64,000 nt of DNA from Pontivivens ytuae. GTDB taxonomy: Bacteria; Pseudomonadota; Alphaproteobacteria; Rhodobacterales; Rhodobacteraceae. Below, in pieces: positions 43,097-51,252 of the stretch. Numbering within the stretch: the first letter of the stretch is position 1; every line of letters starts with the position of its first letter. The notes below the pieces were generated by a model. It saw only the letters and a program-made list of their open reading frames with translations, searched no databases and had not been told where the DNA came from. The stretch lies in the NCBI RefSeq assembly GCF_015679265.1, contig NZ_CP064942.1, positions 4,072,001 to 4,136,000 of the forward strand, read 5' to 3'. The position numbers and the translations under genes were made by a program.

Positions 43097-43902
43097 TCCA
43101 CCGCGTCGCGCTGCGCGATCCAGTCGTGGTCCGGGTCGTTCTGGAAGCGCCACTTGCGCAGCGGTCCCGCCATGACGTTGAGGTAGTACATCTCGTAGCC
43201 GTAGGGCGCCGCGCAGGGATGGTGGCCCCTCGGGACCAGCACCACGTCGCCGTCCTTCACCGCCATGGTCTCGTCCAGCGCACCGTCCTCGGTGTAGACC
43301 CGTTGCACGCCGAAGCCCTGCGCGGGGTTCAGGCGGTGGTAGTAGGTCTCCTCCAGGTAGGTCATGCGGGGGAAGTCGTCCTCGTCATGCCGGTGGCTGG
43401 GATAGGAGGACCAGTTGCCGTCGGGGGTGAAGACCTCGGTGACGAGCAGGCTGCCCGCCACGTCCCGATCCTCCATCGCGATGTTGTTGATGTGGCGGGT
43501 GTTCTGCCCGATGCCGCGAGGCGTGAGCGTTATGCCCTCGGGCCCCAGCCGCCGCACAGGGTGGTCACCTCGCGCGGGGGCGCAGCAGACCGCCAGCGTG
43601 CACTCCGTGGTGGCCACCGCCGACCAGTCCCGCCCGCCGGGGATGTAGAGGCAGTGGGGCGGCGTCTTCTCGAAGACCGACATCCGCTCGCCCATCTCGC
43701 CGAAACGCTCGCCGCCGACATGGATCTCCGCCCGGCCCTCGACGACAACAAGGATGACCTCGCGCTCGCCCGTCGCCTCCGCCGCGCGGTCCCCCGCGCC
43801 GAGGCGGTAGAGCCCGAAGCCGACATAGCCCCAGCCCGCGCTTTCCGGCGTCACGTCATGGACCTTGCCCGACACGCCGTTCGGCTTGACCAGCAGGCTC
43901 AT
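43093..43902 (-). CDS. iolB: 5-deoxy-glucuronate isomerase IolB (copy 1)
   Basis: A 269-residue IolB with cupin metal residues in SSYPSHRHDEDD and the later FVP-type GDVVLVPRGHHPCAAPYGY, then MYYLNVMAG. It isomerises 5-deoxy-D-glucuronate to 2-deoxy-5-keto-D-gluconate in myo-inositol breakdown. It is the last clear gene of a minus-strand transport operon and overlaps the ATPase stop by four bases. A second, divergent KduI/IolB-family gene lies at 54938 in the main enzyme operon. Confidence 0.93.
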   Translation of the reverse strand: MSLLVKPNGVSGKVHDVTPESAGWGYVGFGLYRLGAGDRAAEATGEREVILVVVEGRAEIHVGGERFGEMGERMSVFEKTPPHCLYIPGGRDWSAVATTECTLAVCCAPARGDHPVRRLGPEGITLTPRGIGQNTRHINNIAMEDRDVAGSLLVTEVFTPDGNWSSYPSHRHDEDDFPRMTYLEETYYHRLNPAQGFGVQRVYTEDGALDETMAVKDGDVVLVPRGHHPCAAPYGYEMYYLNVMAGPLRKWRFQNDPDHDWIAQRDAVE

Positions 43903-44693
43903 ACGGTCCCGCCGAGCGCGTCGTCGAGGGTCGCGAGCTCCTGCCCGCCTGCCATCATGTCCTGCAGCTCGTCCGGCGTGATCTGACCGCGCTGCGCCGT
44001 GCCCAGCGTCTGCCCGCGGTTGAGCACGGTGAAGCGATCGCCCACGGCCAGCGCGTGGCGCACGTTGTGGGTGATGAAGACGACGGCCACGTCCTGCTTT
44101 CGCACCTTGTCGATGGTGGCGAGCACGTTGGAGGTCTGCCGCACGCCGAGCGCCGAGGTCGGCTCATCCAGGATCAGTACCTTCGCCCCGAAATAGACCG
44201 CGCGACAGATGGCGACCGTCTGCCGCTCCCCGCCCGAGAGGGTGCCGACCGCCTGATCGGGCCCGCGCAGGTTGATGCCCATGCGGCGCATCTCCTCCAT
44301 CGTCACGCGGTCGGCCTCGGCCCGGTCGAAGAAGGGAATGCCCGCGATCCGCTTCACCGGCTCGTTGCCCATGAAGAAGTTCCGGCTGACGCTCATCAGC
44401 GGGATCATGGCGAGGTGCTGGTGGACGGTCGCGATGCCTGCATCCATCGCCTGGCGCGGCGTGTCGAAGTGCATCGGGCGGCCTTCGAAGATGATCTCGC
44501 CCTTCGTCGGCTTGTGCACGCCCGACATCGTCTTGATGAAGGTCGACTTGCCCGCGCCGTTGTCGCCCAGCAGGCAGTGACACTCCCCCGGATAGATGTC
44601 GAGGGAGACGCCGGCGAGCGCGATCACGGCGCCGAAATGCTTCTCGATATTGCGCATCTCGATGATCGGGGCGTGGGTAGAGCGGGTGTTCAT
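43899..44693 (-). CDS. Sugar/inositol ABC transporter ATPase (single-domain)
   Basis: A 264-residue carbohydrate-type ATPase with only one nucleotide-binding domain, as in FrcA/IatA-like systems. It has Walker A GDNGAGKST, Q-loop VHQHLAMIP, signature LSGGERQTVAI, Walker B VLILDEPTSALG and H-loop FITHNVRHA. It lies one base after the permease stop and overlaps iolB. Position and regulation point to inositol uptake. The ribose/xylose class usually has a tandem ATPase, so the half-size is characteristic here. Confidence 0.92.
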   Translation of the reverse strand: MNTRSTHAPIIEMRNIEKHFGAVIALAGVSLDIYPGECHCLLGDNGAGKSTFIKTMSGVHKPTKGEIIFEGRPMHFDTPRQAMDAGIATVHQHLAMIPLMSVSRNFFMGNEPVKRIAGIPFFDRAEADRVTMEEMRRMGINLRGPDQAVGTLSGGERQTVAICRAVYFGAKVLILDEPTSALGVRQTSNVLATIDKVRKQDVAVVFITHNVRHALAVGDRFTVLNRGQTLGTAQRGQITPDELQDMMAGGQELATLDDALGGTV

Positions 44694-44694
44694 C

Positions 44695-45819
44695 TCAACG
44701 CTCCCCCGTGATCATGCGGCGGATATAGGTGTTGAGGATTACGGCACCCAGCAGGATGACGCCGAGGAACACCCGGAAGAGCGAGCTTTCGACGCCCGCG
44801 AAGAACAGGCCCTGCTGGACCACGCCGAAGATCAGCGCACCGAGCGCTGCGCCGATCACCGAGCCGTAGCCCCCCGTCAGCAGCGCGCCGCCGATCACCA
44901 CGGCGATGATGGCCTCGAACTCCTTGAGGAGGCCGCGATCCGCGCCGGCCGAGCCGAACTCCATCACCTGGCAGGTGGCAAAGACGGTGGCGCAGAAGGC
45001 GGTGAACATGAACATCAGGATCTTCACGCGGTTGACCGGCACGCCGGAGTTGCGCGCGGCCTCCGCATCGCCCCCGGCAGCGAAGATCCAGTTGCCGAAG
45101 CGGGTGCGCGTCAGCAGGACGTGGCCCACGATGACCAGCGCGATCGCCCAGACGATCAGCATCGGGATGCCGTCGACCACCGGTTGGCCCGCCCGGCTCC
45201 CGCGTTCGAAGACCGCGATCAGCCCCGCATCGCCCAGCCACTGGAACAGCCCGCCCAGGATCTTCCCGCCGAAGAGGGCGGCGAGCCAGTCGCCCTCCGC
45301 CGCCTCCGAGATCCCGCCGATGATCGTCTTCCGCTCGATGGTCTGCGGCAGGTAGATGGTGAAGCCGCGCAGGATGAAGAGGAAGGCGAGCGTCACGATG
45401 AAGCTCGGCAGCCCCGTCCGGATCACGATGAAACCGTTCAGCGCCCCGATCGAAACGCAGAGCGCGAAGGTGATCAGGATCGCGCCCCAGACGGGCCAGC
45501 CCAGCGTGACCGAGAAGATCGCGATCATCATGCCCGCGAACCCGATCATGGAGCCGACGGAGAGGTCGAACTCCCCCGCGATCATCAGCAGGCACGCGCC
45601 CACCGCGATGATCATGAACTGCGCCGAGACCGTGGACCAGTTCAGCACGCCCTGCGCGCTGAACATCCCGCTGTCGAGCGCGGTCAGAAGGAAGAAGGTG
45701 AAGACGAGGACGGTTCCGCAGATCCCGCCGAGTTCGGGTCGGATCAGGGCCCGGCGCAGGCCCGAGATCTCCTTGATCCGCTCGTCTGTCGCGGGGGTGG
45801 GTTGCGCGGTTTCACTCAT
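44695..45819 (-). CDS. Sugar/inositol ABC transporter permease
   Basis: A 374-residue RbsC/FrcC-type permease with about nine or ten hydrophobic helices and family motifs AGEFDLSVGSMIGFAGM and TRFGNWIFAAGGDAEAARNSG. It forms a homodimeric channel with the ATPase. ATG 45819 (MSETAQP) is chosen because it precedes the first helix normally; further upstream the frame overlaps the binding-protein gene antisense-free but without coding signs. The binding-protein stop is 59 bases upstream. Confidence 0.92.
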   Translation of the reverse strand: MSETAQPTPATDERIKEISGLRRALIRPELGGICGTVLVFTFFLLTALDSGMFSAQGVLNWSTVSAQFMIIAVGACLLMIAGEFDLSVGSMIGFAGMMIAIFSVTLGWPVWGAILITFALCVSIGALNGFIVIRTGLPSFIVTLAFLFILRGFTIYLPQTIERKTIIGGISEAAEGDWLAALFGGKILGGLFQWLGDAGLIAVFERGSRAGQPVVDGIPMLIVWAIALVIVGHVLLTRTRFGNWIFAAGGDAEAARNSGVPVNRVKILMFMFTAFCATVFATCQVMEFGSAGADRGLLKEFEAIIAVVIGGALLTGGYGSVIGAALGALIFGVVQQGLFFAGVESSLFRVFLGVILLGAVILNTYIRRMITGER

Positions 45820-45878
45820 CGCATCGCTCCGGGAAACGGCCTGTTGTGGGGCCGGCGCTGCCGCCGGCCCCGGAACGC

Positions 45879-46826
45879 TCAGCGGTACTCGCCGGCGTAT
45901 TCCTCGACGAGCGTCAGCCCGTCCACGGTCACGAAGCCCGGACCGGAGTTGATGTTGTTGCCCGGCAGCACGCCGTAGCGGTGGTAGTTCGCGAGCACGA
46001 CCACCGGCAGATAGGCCTGCAGGAAGGGCTGCTGATCGATGCCCCACTGGATGGTGCCCGCCTTGATCCCCTCCACGATGTTCTCGCCGAGATCGAAGGT
46101 GCCGAAGTAGATGTCACCGGCCATCCCGTTCTCGTCGAGGGCGAGCAGCGTCGGATCGGCCGAGGTCGGGCCCAGCGTCAGGATCGCGTCCGTCTCCGGA
46201 TTGGCGTTGAGATAGGCGAGCACGCGGTTCTTGATCTCCGCCGGGTCCTGCCCGCTGTCGATCATCTGGTTGCCCAGCTCCACGCCCAGCCCGTCGGCAA
46301 AGCCCTGGCACCGCTCCGTCGAGGAGGGGGAGGAGATGTAGTGGTTCACGCAGAGGAACGAGGCGATGCCGTCCCCCGCCGCGCGCTGCCCGGCGGCAAG
46401 CCCGGCATCATATTCGGGCTGGCCTACATACATCAGCGCGCCGACCTCGCGGGCCTGCTCCGGCGTGCCGGAGTTCATGATGATCACGTCGACGCCGGAG
46501 GCGACCGCATCCTCGATCGGGCCGCGCAGCACGTCAAAATCGCTGAGCGTCGTGATGATCCCGTCGGGACCCGAGGCCGCGGCCTGTTCGATGATCCGCG
46601 CCATGTCGGCGAGGTCGCCGGTGGGCGGATTGCGGTACTCGACCTCGACGCCCATCTGTTCGCCCGCAAGCGCGATGCCATTCTTGATCGTGTTCCACCA
46701 GCTATCGCTGTCGGGCGCGTGGCTGACCAGCACGTAGTTCAGGTCGCCATGGCCATCTGCATGCACCGCGGACGACGCGGCGACGAGCGCTGTGCCGAGG
46801 GCCAGCGACTTCAGGACGGTCTTCAT
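45879..46826 (-). CDS. Sugar/inositol ABC substrate-binding protein
   Basis: A 315-residue periplasmic protein of the ribose-binding type. The signal peptide is MKTVLKSLALGTALVAASSA, cut near VHA-DG, and the mature part starts LNYVLVSHAPDSDSWWNTI, with GPDGIITTLSDFDVL and NPETDAILTLGPTSADP. It is the first gene of the importer operon, transcribed away from the LacI gene, with the repressor palindrome 90 bases before its ATG. The ligand is inferred to be myo-inositol or a stereoisomer from the adjacent catabolic genes. Confidence 0.92.
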   Translation of the reverse strand: MKTVLKSLALGTALVAASSAVHADGHGDLNYVLVSHAPDSDSWWNTIKNGIALAGEQMGVEVEYRNPPTGDLADMARIIEQAAASGPDGIITTLSDFDVLRGPIEDAVASGVDVIIMNSGTPEQAREVGALMYVGQPEYDAGLAAGQRAAGDGIASFLCVNHYISSPSSTERCQGFADGLGVELGNQMIDSGQDPAEIKNRVLAYLNANPETDAILTLGPTSADPTLLALDENGMAGDIYFGTFDLGENIVEGIKAGTIQWGIDQQPFLQAYLPVVVLANYHRYGVLPGNNINSGPGFVTVDGLTLVEEYAGEYR

Positions 46827-46915
46827 GTGTTCCTCCCGGACAATCCTAAGGGTGTCTCGATGTCGGGCGGTTTTCCCGCCTCGTGAGACTCAGGAAACCA
46901 CACCGCCCCTCATTA

Positions 46916-46929
46916 TGCAACCGGTTGCA
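46916..46929. promoter_or_regulatory. Inositol-repressor operator, copy 1
   Basis: TGCAACCGGTTGCA is a perfect 14-bp palindrome in the 161-base spacer between the importer operon and the lacI gene, 58 bases before the lacI ATG. The central CCGG and flanking TTGCAA are typical of LacI-family operators. The same sequence, extended to 16 bp, recurs at 51156-51171 in the other divergent spacer of this locus. Confidence 0.8.
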
Positions 46930-46987
46930 AATTTCACGTTCCCCTCCGCGTGGATTTGACGTATCTCCCGAAGGACGAGGAGAAGCG

Positions 46988-47983
46988 ATGCCGGTAACGT
47001 TGAAAGAGGTGGCCGAACGGGCGGGCGTGTCGCGCTCGGCCGTGTCGCGCACCTTCACCGAAGGGGCCTCCGTCTCGGTCAAGACCCGCCGAAAGGTGGA
47101 GAAGGCGGCGAGCGAGCTGGGCTACAGCCCGAACGCCCTCGCCTCGGCCATGACGACGGGCCGGACGAAGCTCATCGGCCTGATTTCCAACAACTTCCGC
47201 AACCCGCTGTTCCTCGAGGTCTTCGACCTGTTCACCCGCAGCCTGCAGGAGCGGGGGCTGCGTCCGCTGCTGGTGAACCTCACCGATGAAACCGATCCCG
47301 AAAACTCGCTCCGGCTGCTGCGGCAGTATTCGGTGGACGGGGTGATTGTCGCCTCCTCCACCCTGTCGCCCGAGTTCTCCAAGGCGTTCCGCGACGCGCA
47401 GATGCCGGTGGTCCACTCCTTCGGCCGGTTCGCGAGCGCGCCGCGGGTGCATGTGGTGGGCATCGACAACGTCGAGTGCGGGCGCATGGCTGCCCGCACC
47501 CTGATCGCGCGCGACTACCGCCGCATCGCCTTTCTCGGCGGCCCGCGGGAGGCGACGTCGACCGCCGACCGGCGCCTCGGCTTCTTCGAGGTCACGCGGG
47601 AGGCCGGTATTGACGCAAGCGAGAGCTTTGCCACCGCCTATTCCTTCGACGCCGGCCGGGCCGAGATGCTGCGCCTGCTCCAGCACAAACCGGCGGAGGC
47701 CTATTTCTGCGGCGACGACGTGCTGTCCGTCGGCGCCCTCTCCGCCATCCAGAGCCGGGGCCTCAGCGTGCCTGGCGATATCGGACTGATCGGCCTCAAC
47801 GATATGGAAATGGCGGGGTGGGAGAACATCAACCTCACCACCATCCGCCAGCCGGTACGCCAGATCATCGACAGCTCCATCGAGCTCGTCGTCGCGATGC
47901 TCGACGAGCCCGGGCGCTATCCCGAGGCGCGGCTCTTTCCCTGCGAGATCATCGAGCGCGGGACACTTCGCCCGCTGCCCTGA
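46988..47983 (+). CDS. LacI-family repressor of inositol genes
   Basis: A 331-residue regulator with HTH VTLKEVAERAGVSRSAVSRT (residues 3-22), hinge helix and sugar-binding-like sensor domain (LIGLISNNFRNPLFLEV, YFCGDDVLSVGAL, IGLIGLNDMEMAGW). ATG 46988 has AGGAG upstream. It is flanked by the importer operon and a minus-strand Gfo/Idh operon whose stop lies six bases after its own. The TTGCAACCGGTTGCAA operators in front of the importer, itself, and the two enzyme operons identify the probable targets. In other alphaproteobacteria the role is filled by RpiR-type IolR; a LacI here is an alternative solution. Confidence 0.88.
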   Translation: MPVTLKEVAERAGVSRSAVSRTFTEGASVSVKTRRKVEKAASELGYSPNALASAMTTGRTKLIGLISNNFRNPLFLEVFDLFTRSLQERGLRPLLVNLTDETDPENSLRLLRQYSVDGVIVASSTLSPEFSKAFRDAQMPVVHSFGRFASAPRVHVVGIDNVECGRMAARTLIARDYRRIAFLGGPREATSTADRRLGFFEVTREAGIDASESFATAYSFDAGRAEMLRLLQHKPAEAYFCGDDVLSVGALSAIQSRGLSVPGDIGLIGLNDMEMAGWENINLTTIRQPVRQIIDSSIELVVAMLDEPGRYPEARLFPCEIIERGTLRPLP

Positions 47984-47989
47984 ACCGCC

Positions 47990-49123
47990 TCAGCGGAACA
48001 TCGGCGGACGGGCATCGACCCAGGCGCCGTCGGCCTTCGCCGAGGCCACCGCCGCATGGACCGCCGCCATCGAGCGCAGCCCGTCCTCCGCACTCGGCAG
48101 ATGGCCCGCGGGCGCGCCCGCGATCCGGTTTGCGAGGTCGAGATAGATGTTGGCGATGGCCAGCGGAAAGCCTTCGGGATGGGCGATGGGCACCCGGCTC
48201 AGCCGCTGCGCCTCGTCGGTCAGCCCGGCCTCGCCCTTCTCCATGATCTCCACCCGGCCGCCGAGGCGGTGCAGATAGACCTGGTTCGGCTGTTCGGAGG
48301 CCCAGCGCAGGCCCGCCTTCTCCCCGAAGACCTGGATGTCGAGCCCGTGCTGGCGCCCCAGCGCGATGGTCGAGGTCCAGAGCCGCCCAACGGTCCCACT
48401 TTCCGTACGGAAGTTCACCATCGCGTCATCCTCCAGCACCCGCCCCGGAACGGTAGAGGCGAAATCGGCCGACAGCGTGCGCACCTCGTCGCCGAGGATG
48501 AAGCTTGCCAGATGCAGCGCGTGGATCCCGCAATCGGCCATCTGGCCCGAGACCCCGGCCTGCGCCGGGTCGTAGCGCCAGCGCACCCGCGGATTGTCCG
48601 CATCATCGCCTGCCGCATGGTGCCCATGGCTGAAGTTCGCGACGACGCAGCGGATGGCGCCGAGCTCACCGGCGGCGACCATCGCCTTCATCTGCCGCAC
48701 CATCGGATAAGCGGAGTAGCCGTAGTTCACAGCGCAGATCCGCCCGGTGTCGCGGGCGAGGCGCACGATCTCTTCCCCCTCCGCCACGGTCATGGTCATC
48801 GGCTTCTCGCACAGCACATGGAAGCCCGCCTCGAGGAACGCCTTGGTGATCTCGAAATGCGTGTTGTTGGGCGTGGCCACGGTGACGAGGTCGATGCGGT
48901 CCGGGCGGTCCCGCTCCGCCGCCAGCATCTCCCGCCAGTCGCCATAGGCGCGGTCGGCGGCCACGCCGAGGCGCTGCGCATAGTCCCGCCCGCGTGCGGG
49001 GTCTGCGTCCAGCGCCCCTGCCGCCATGACGAAGCGCCCGTCCGCCTGCGCGCCCAACCGGTGTGCGGGGCCGATCTGGCTACCCTCGCCACCACCGATC
49101 ATGCCCCAGTTCAGTTTGCTCAT
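47990..49123 (-). CDS. Gfo/Idh/MocA oxidoreductase (inositol-isomer dehydrogenase candidate A)
   Basis: A 377-residue NAD(P)-dependent enzyme with Rossmann GMIGGGEGSQIG, the Gfo/Idh EKPMTM lysine motif and GVSGQMADCGIHALHLASF bearing the catalytic Asp/His. It is the last gene of the minus-strand operon after the iolE-like gene (seven-base gap). Paralogous dehydrogenases in inositol loci act on scyllo-, chiro- or O-methyl-inositols or keto intermediates. Substrate cannot be fixed from sequence. Confidence 0.88.
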   Translation of the reverse strand: MSKLNWGMIGGGEGSQIGPAHRLGAQADGRFVMAAGALDADPARGRDYAQRLGVAADRAYGDWREMLAAERDRPDRIDLVTVATPNNTHFEITKAFLEAGFHVLCEKPMTMTVAEGEEIVRLARDTGRICAVNYGYSAYPMVRQMKAMVAAGELGAIRCVVANFSHGHHAAGDDADNPRVRWRYDPAQAGVSGQMADCGIHALHLASFILGDEVRTLSADFASTVPGRVLEDDAMVNFRTESGTVGRLWTSTIALGRQHGLDIQVFGEKAGLRWASEQPNQVYLHRLGGRVEIMEKGEAGLTDEAQRLSRVPIAHPEGFPLAIANIYLDLANRIAGAPAGHLPSAEDGLRSMAAVHAAVASAKADGAWVDARPPMFR

Positions 49124-49130
49124 GGCGCCC

Positions 49131-50027
49131 TCACGCAAAGCCGATGGAGTTGAGATACGCCCGGTTCGCCATCGCATCGCGCAGCGGATCGGTGCCTGCG
49201 ATCGTCGGGTCGCAATCCTGCTCGACCGTGCACCAGCCCTCGAACCCGGCATCGAGCAGGATCCGCCGGACACGCGGGAAATCGACGTCGCCCTCGCCCA
49301 GATTGCAGAAGATCCCCTGCCCGCACGCGTCGTAGAAGCCGGTGCCCCGGGCAATCACGTCCGCCTTCACCGCCGGATCGATATCCTTGAAATGCATGTA
49401 GCTGATGCGGCCCACATGCCGCTCCATGAACGCCACCGGGTCGTAGCCCGCATAGGAGTGATGGCCGGTGTCGAAGCAGATCTTCAGGATGCGCTCGTCA
49501 ACCTCGTCGAGCAGCCGCTCCAGCTCCGGCTCGAAGTCGATGAAGCCCGCGGCATGAGCGTGGATGCCCACTGTGAGGCCATACTCCTCCGCCCCCATCC
49601 GCGCCACGTGGGCGATCCGGTCGCGGAAGGCGCCCCATTCGCCCGGCTCCATCTTCTCGGCCGCGTCCCAGCGTCCGGCGGTCGGTGCGCGGCGGGGCGA
49701 GATCGAGTCGATCAGGACCAGGTGCCGCGCCCCGTGCGCCCTGAGCGCATCACAGGTCCGGCGCGCGCCATCCAACACATCCTCCCACTGCGCGGGGTCA
49801 TGGAAGGCGCGGAAGACGACGCCGCCGATCAGCTCCAGCCCATGCTCGGCCAGCGCGTCAGCGACCTGCGGCGGATCCTCGGGCATGAAGCCGACGGGGC
49901 CGAGCTCGATGCCCGTGTAGCCCGCCGCCGCATTCTCCCGCAGCACGTCGCGCCAGTCGGGATTGCGCGGATCGCCCGCAAACTCCACGCCCCACGAACA
50001 GGGCGCATTGCCGATCCGGATGGTCAT
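49131..50027 (-). CDS. iolE: TIM-barrel dehydratase/isomerase, IolE-like (2-keto-myo-inositol dehydratase)
   Basis: A 298-residue xylose-isomerase-like TIM barrel. The C-terminal half follows IolE closely: CFDTGHHSYAGYDP, YMHFKDIDPAVKADVIA, GEGDVDFPRV and GWCTVEQDCDP; the N-terminus is IRIGNAPCSWGVEF. IolE dehydrates 2-keto-myo-inositol to the diketone hydrolysed by IolD. No other iolE candidate is in the window. ATG 50027 overlaps the preceding Gfo/Idh stop (ATGA). IolI-type isomerases are a less likely alternative. Confidence 0.8.
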   Translation of the reverse strand: MTIRIGNAPCSWGVEFAGDPRNPDWRDVLRENAAAGYTGIELGPVGFMPEDPPQVADALAEHGLELIGGVVFRAFHDPAQWEDVLDGARRTCDALRAHGARHLVLIDSISPRRAPTAGRWDAAEKMEPGEWGAFRDRIAHVARMGAEEYGLTVGIHAHAAGFIDFEPELERLLDEVDERILKICFDTGHHSYAGYDPVAFMERHVGRISYMHFKDIDPAVKADVIARGTGFYDACGQGIFCNLGEGDVDFPRVRRILLDAGFEGWCTVEQDCDPTIAGTDPLRDAMANRAYLNSIGFA

Positions 50028-51136
50028 GAAGCTCCTCCCTGCGGCACGTCCTGCCAGCTTTTCGTTGCGTGTGAGCGGCGCGCGGCCTCGACCACCCGCC
50101 AGACGGCGAGCCCGTCGCGGAAGGTGGGCCAGTGCGGTCGTCCCTCGGCGACCGCCTCCAGAAAGTCGCGCGCTTCGATGATGATCTGGTCCTGGTAGCC
50201 CGTGCCGTGGCCCGGCCCCTGGCAGAACGGCAGGTAGTCGGGATGCGCGGGGCCGGTGAGGATCTTGCGAAAGCCGCGCTCCGCCTCCGGCCCCTCGGCG
50301 CGGTAGAGCCACAGCGCATTCTGATCCTCCTGATCGAAACGGATGGCGCCGCGGGTGCCCGTGATATCGTAGGCGTAGCCCATCTTGCGCCCCATCGCGA
50401 CGCGGCTGAAATGCAGGTGGCCCATCGCGCCGCCGGCAAAGCGGCACATCATCTGCGCCTGATCATCGTTGGTGACGGCGACGCCGCCACGGGTCGCATG
50501 CACCGTCTCGATCTCCGCCATGACCGAGGCCACCGGGCCGATCAGCGCGAGTGCGGCGTTGATCATGTGAGGGGCGAGGTCGCCCATCGTCCCGTTCGCC
50601 TCCCCCGTGGTGCGCCAGGTCGCGGGCGCGTCAGGGTCGGCGTAGAAATCCTCGGTATGCTCGCCGCGAAACCACGTCACCTCCCCGATCGCGCCCTCGG
50701 CCACGAGCTGCCGGGCGTATTGCGAGGCGGGGGTGCGGATGTAGTTGAAGCCGGTCATGTGGACGACGCCGCTCGCCTCCGCCGCGGCCACCATCGCCTC
50801 CGCATCCGCGAGCGACGCGCCCAGCGGCTTCTCGCAGAAGACCGGCTTGCCAAGGGCAAAGGCCCGCTCCGCAATCGCCCGGTGGGTGGACTGGGGCGAG
50901 GCGATCACCACGGCCTCGACCCGCGGATCCTCCACCAGCGCCTGCCAGTCGGGCGCAGCCCGGGCGACACCGAAGGCCGCGCGGTAGCGCTCCGCCGATG
51001 CGGGGGAGGAGGCGGCCACCATTTCCAGCCGCGGACGCAGGCGCGTGTCGAAGACCGCACCCACCGCCGACAGGGCCACCGCATGCGCCTTGCCCATGTA
51101 GCCCCCGCCGACGAGGCCGATCCCGATCTCTTCCAT
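50024..51136 (-). CDS. Gfo/Idh/MocA oxidoreductase (inositol-isomer dehydrogenase candidate B)
   Basis: A 370-residue enzyme with Rossmann GLVGGGYMGKAH, the VFCEKPLG lysine motif and GTMGDLAPHMINAALALIG carrying the catalytic Asp/His. It heads the minus-strand operon (Gfo/Idh, iolE-like, Gfo/Idh) reading away from iolD, with the repressor palindrome 20 bases upstream of its ATG. It is a distinct subfamily from the dehydrogenases at 47990 and 56915. Substrate is unknown. Confidence 0.88.
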   Translation of the reverse strand: MEEIGIGLVGGGYMGKAHAVALSAVGAVFDTRLRPRLEMVAASSPASAERYRAAFGVARAAPDWQALVEDPRVEAVVIASPQSTHRAIAERAFALGKPVFCEKPLGASLADAEAMVAAAEASGVVHMTGFNYIRTPASQYARQLVAEGAIGEVTWFRGEHTEDFYADPDAPATWRTTGEANGTMGDLAPHMINAALALIGPVASVMAEIETVHATRGGVAVTNDDQAQMMCRFAGGAMGHLHFSRVAMGRKMGYAYDITGTRGAIRFDQEDQNALWLYRAEGPEAERGFRKILTGPAHPDYLPFCQGPGHGTGYQDQIIIEARDFLEAVAEGRPHWPTFRDGLAVWRVVEAARRSHATKSWQDVPQGGAS

Positions 51137-51155
51137 GGAGGCCCTTCGAAATCTG

Positions 51156-51171
51156 TTGCAACCGGTTGCAA
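51156..51171. promoter_or_regulatory. Inositol-repressor operator, copy 2
   Basis: TTGCAACCGGTTGCAA is a perfect 16-bp palindrome in the 116-base spacer between the minus-strand Gfo/Idh operon and the iolD operon. It contains the 14-bp operator seen at 46916 unchanged. A -10-like TATCCT occurs at 51178-51183 for the iolD side, so repressor binding would block RNA polymerase. The site ends 20 bases from one ATG and 82 from the other. Confidence 0.82.
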
Positions 51172-51252
51172 TACGGCTATCCTCGAATCCCGAACGCGGT
51201 CAAGCTCCAACGGACCGCGGCCGACAAAACACCTCCGGGGAGGAGACCGCCG

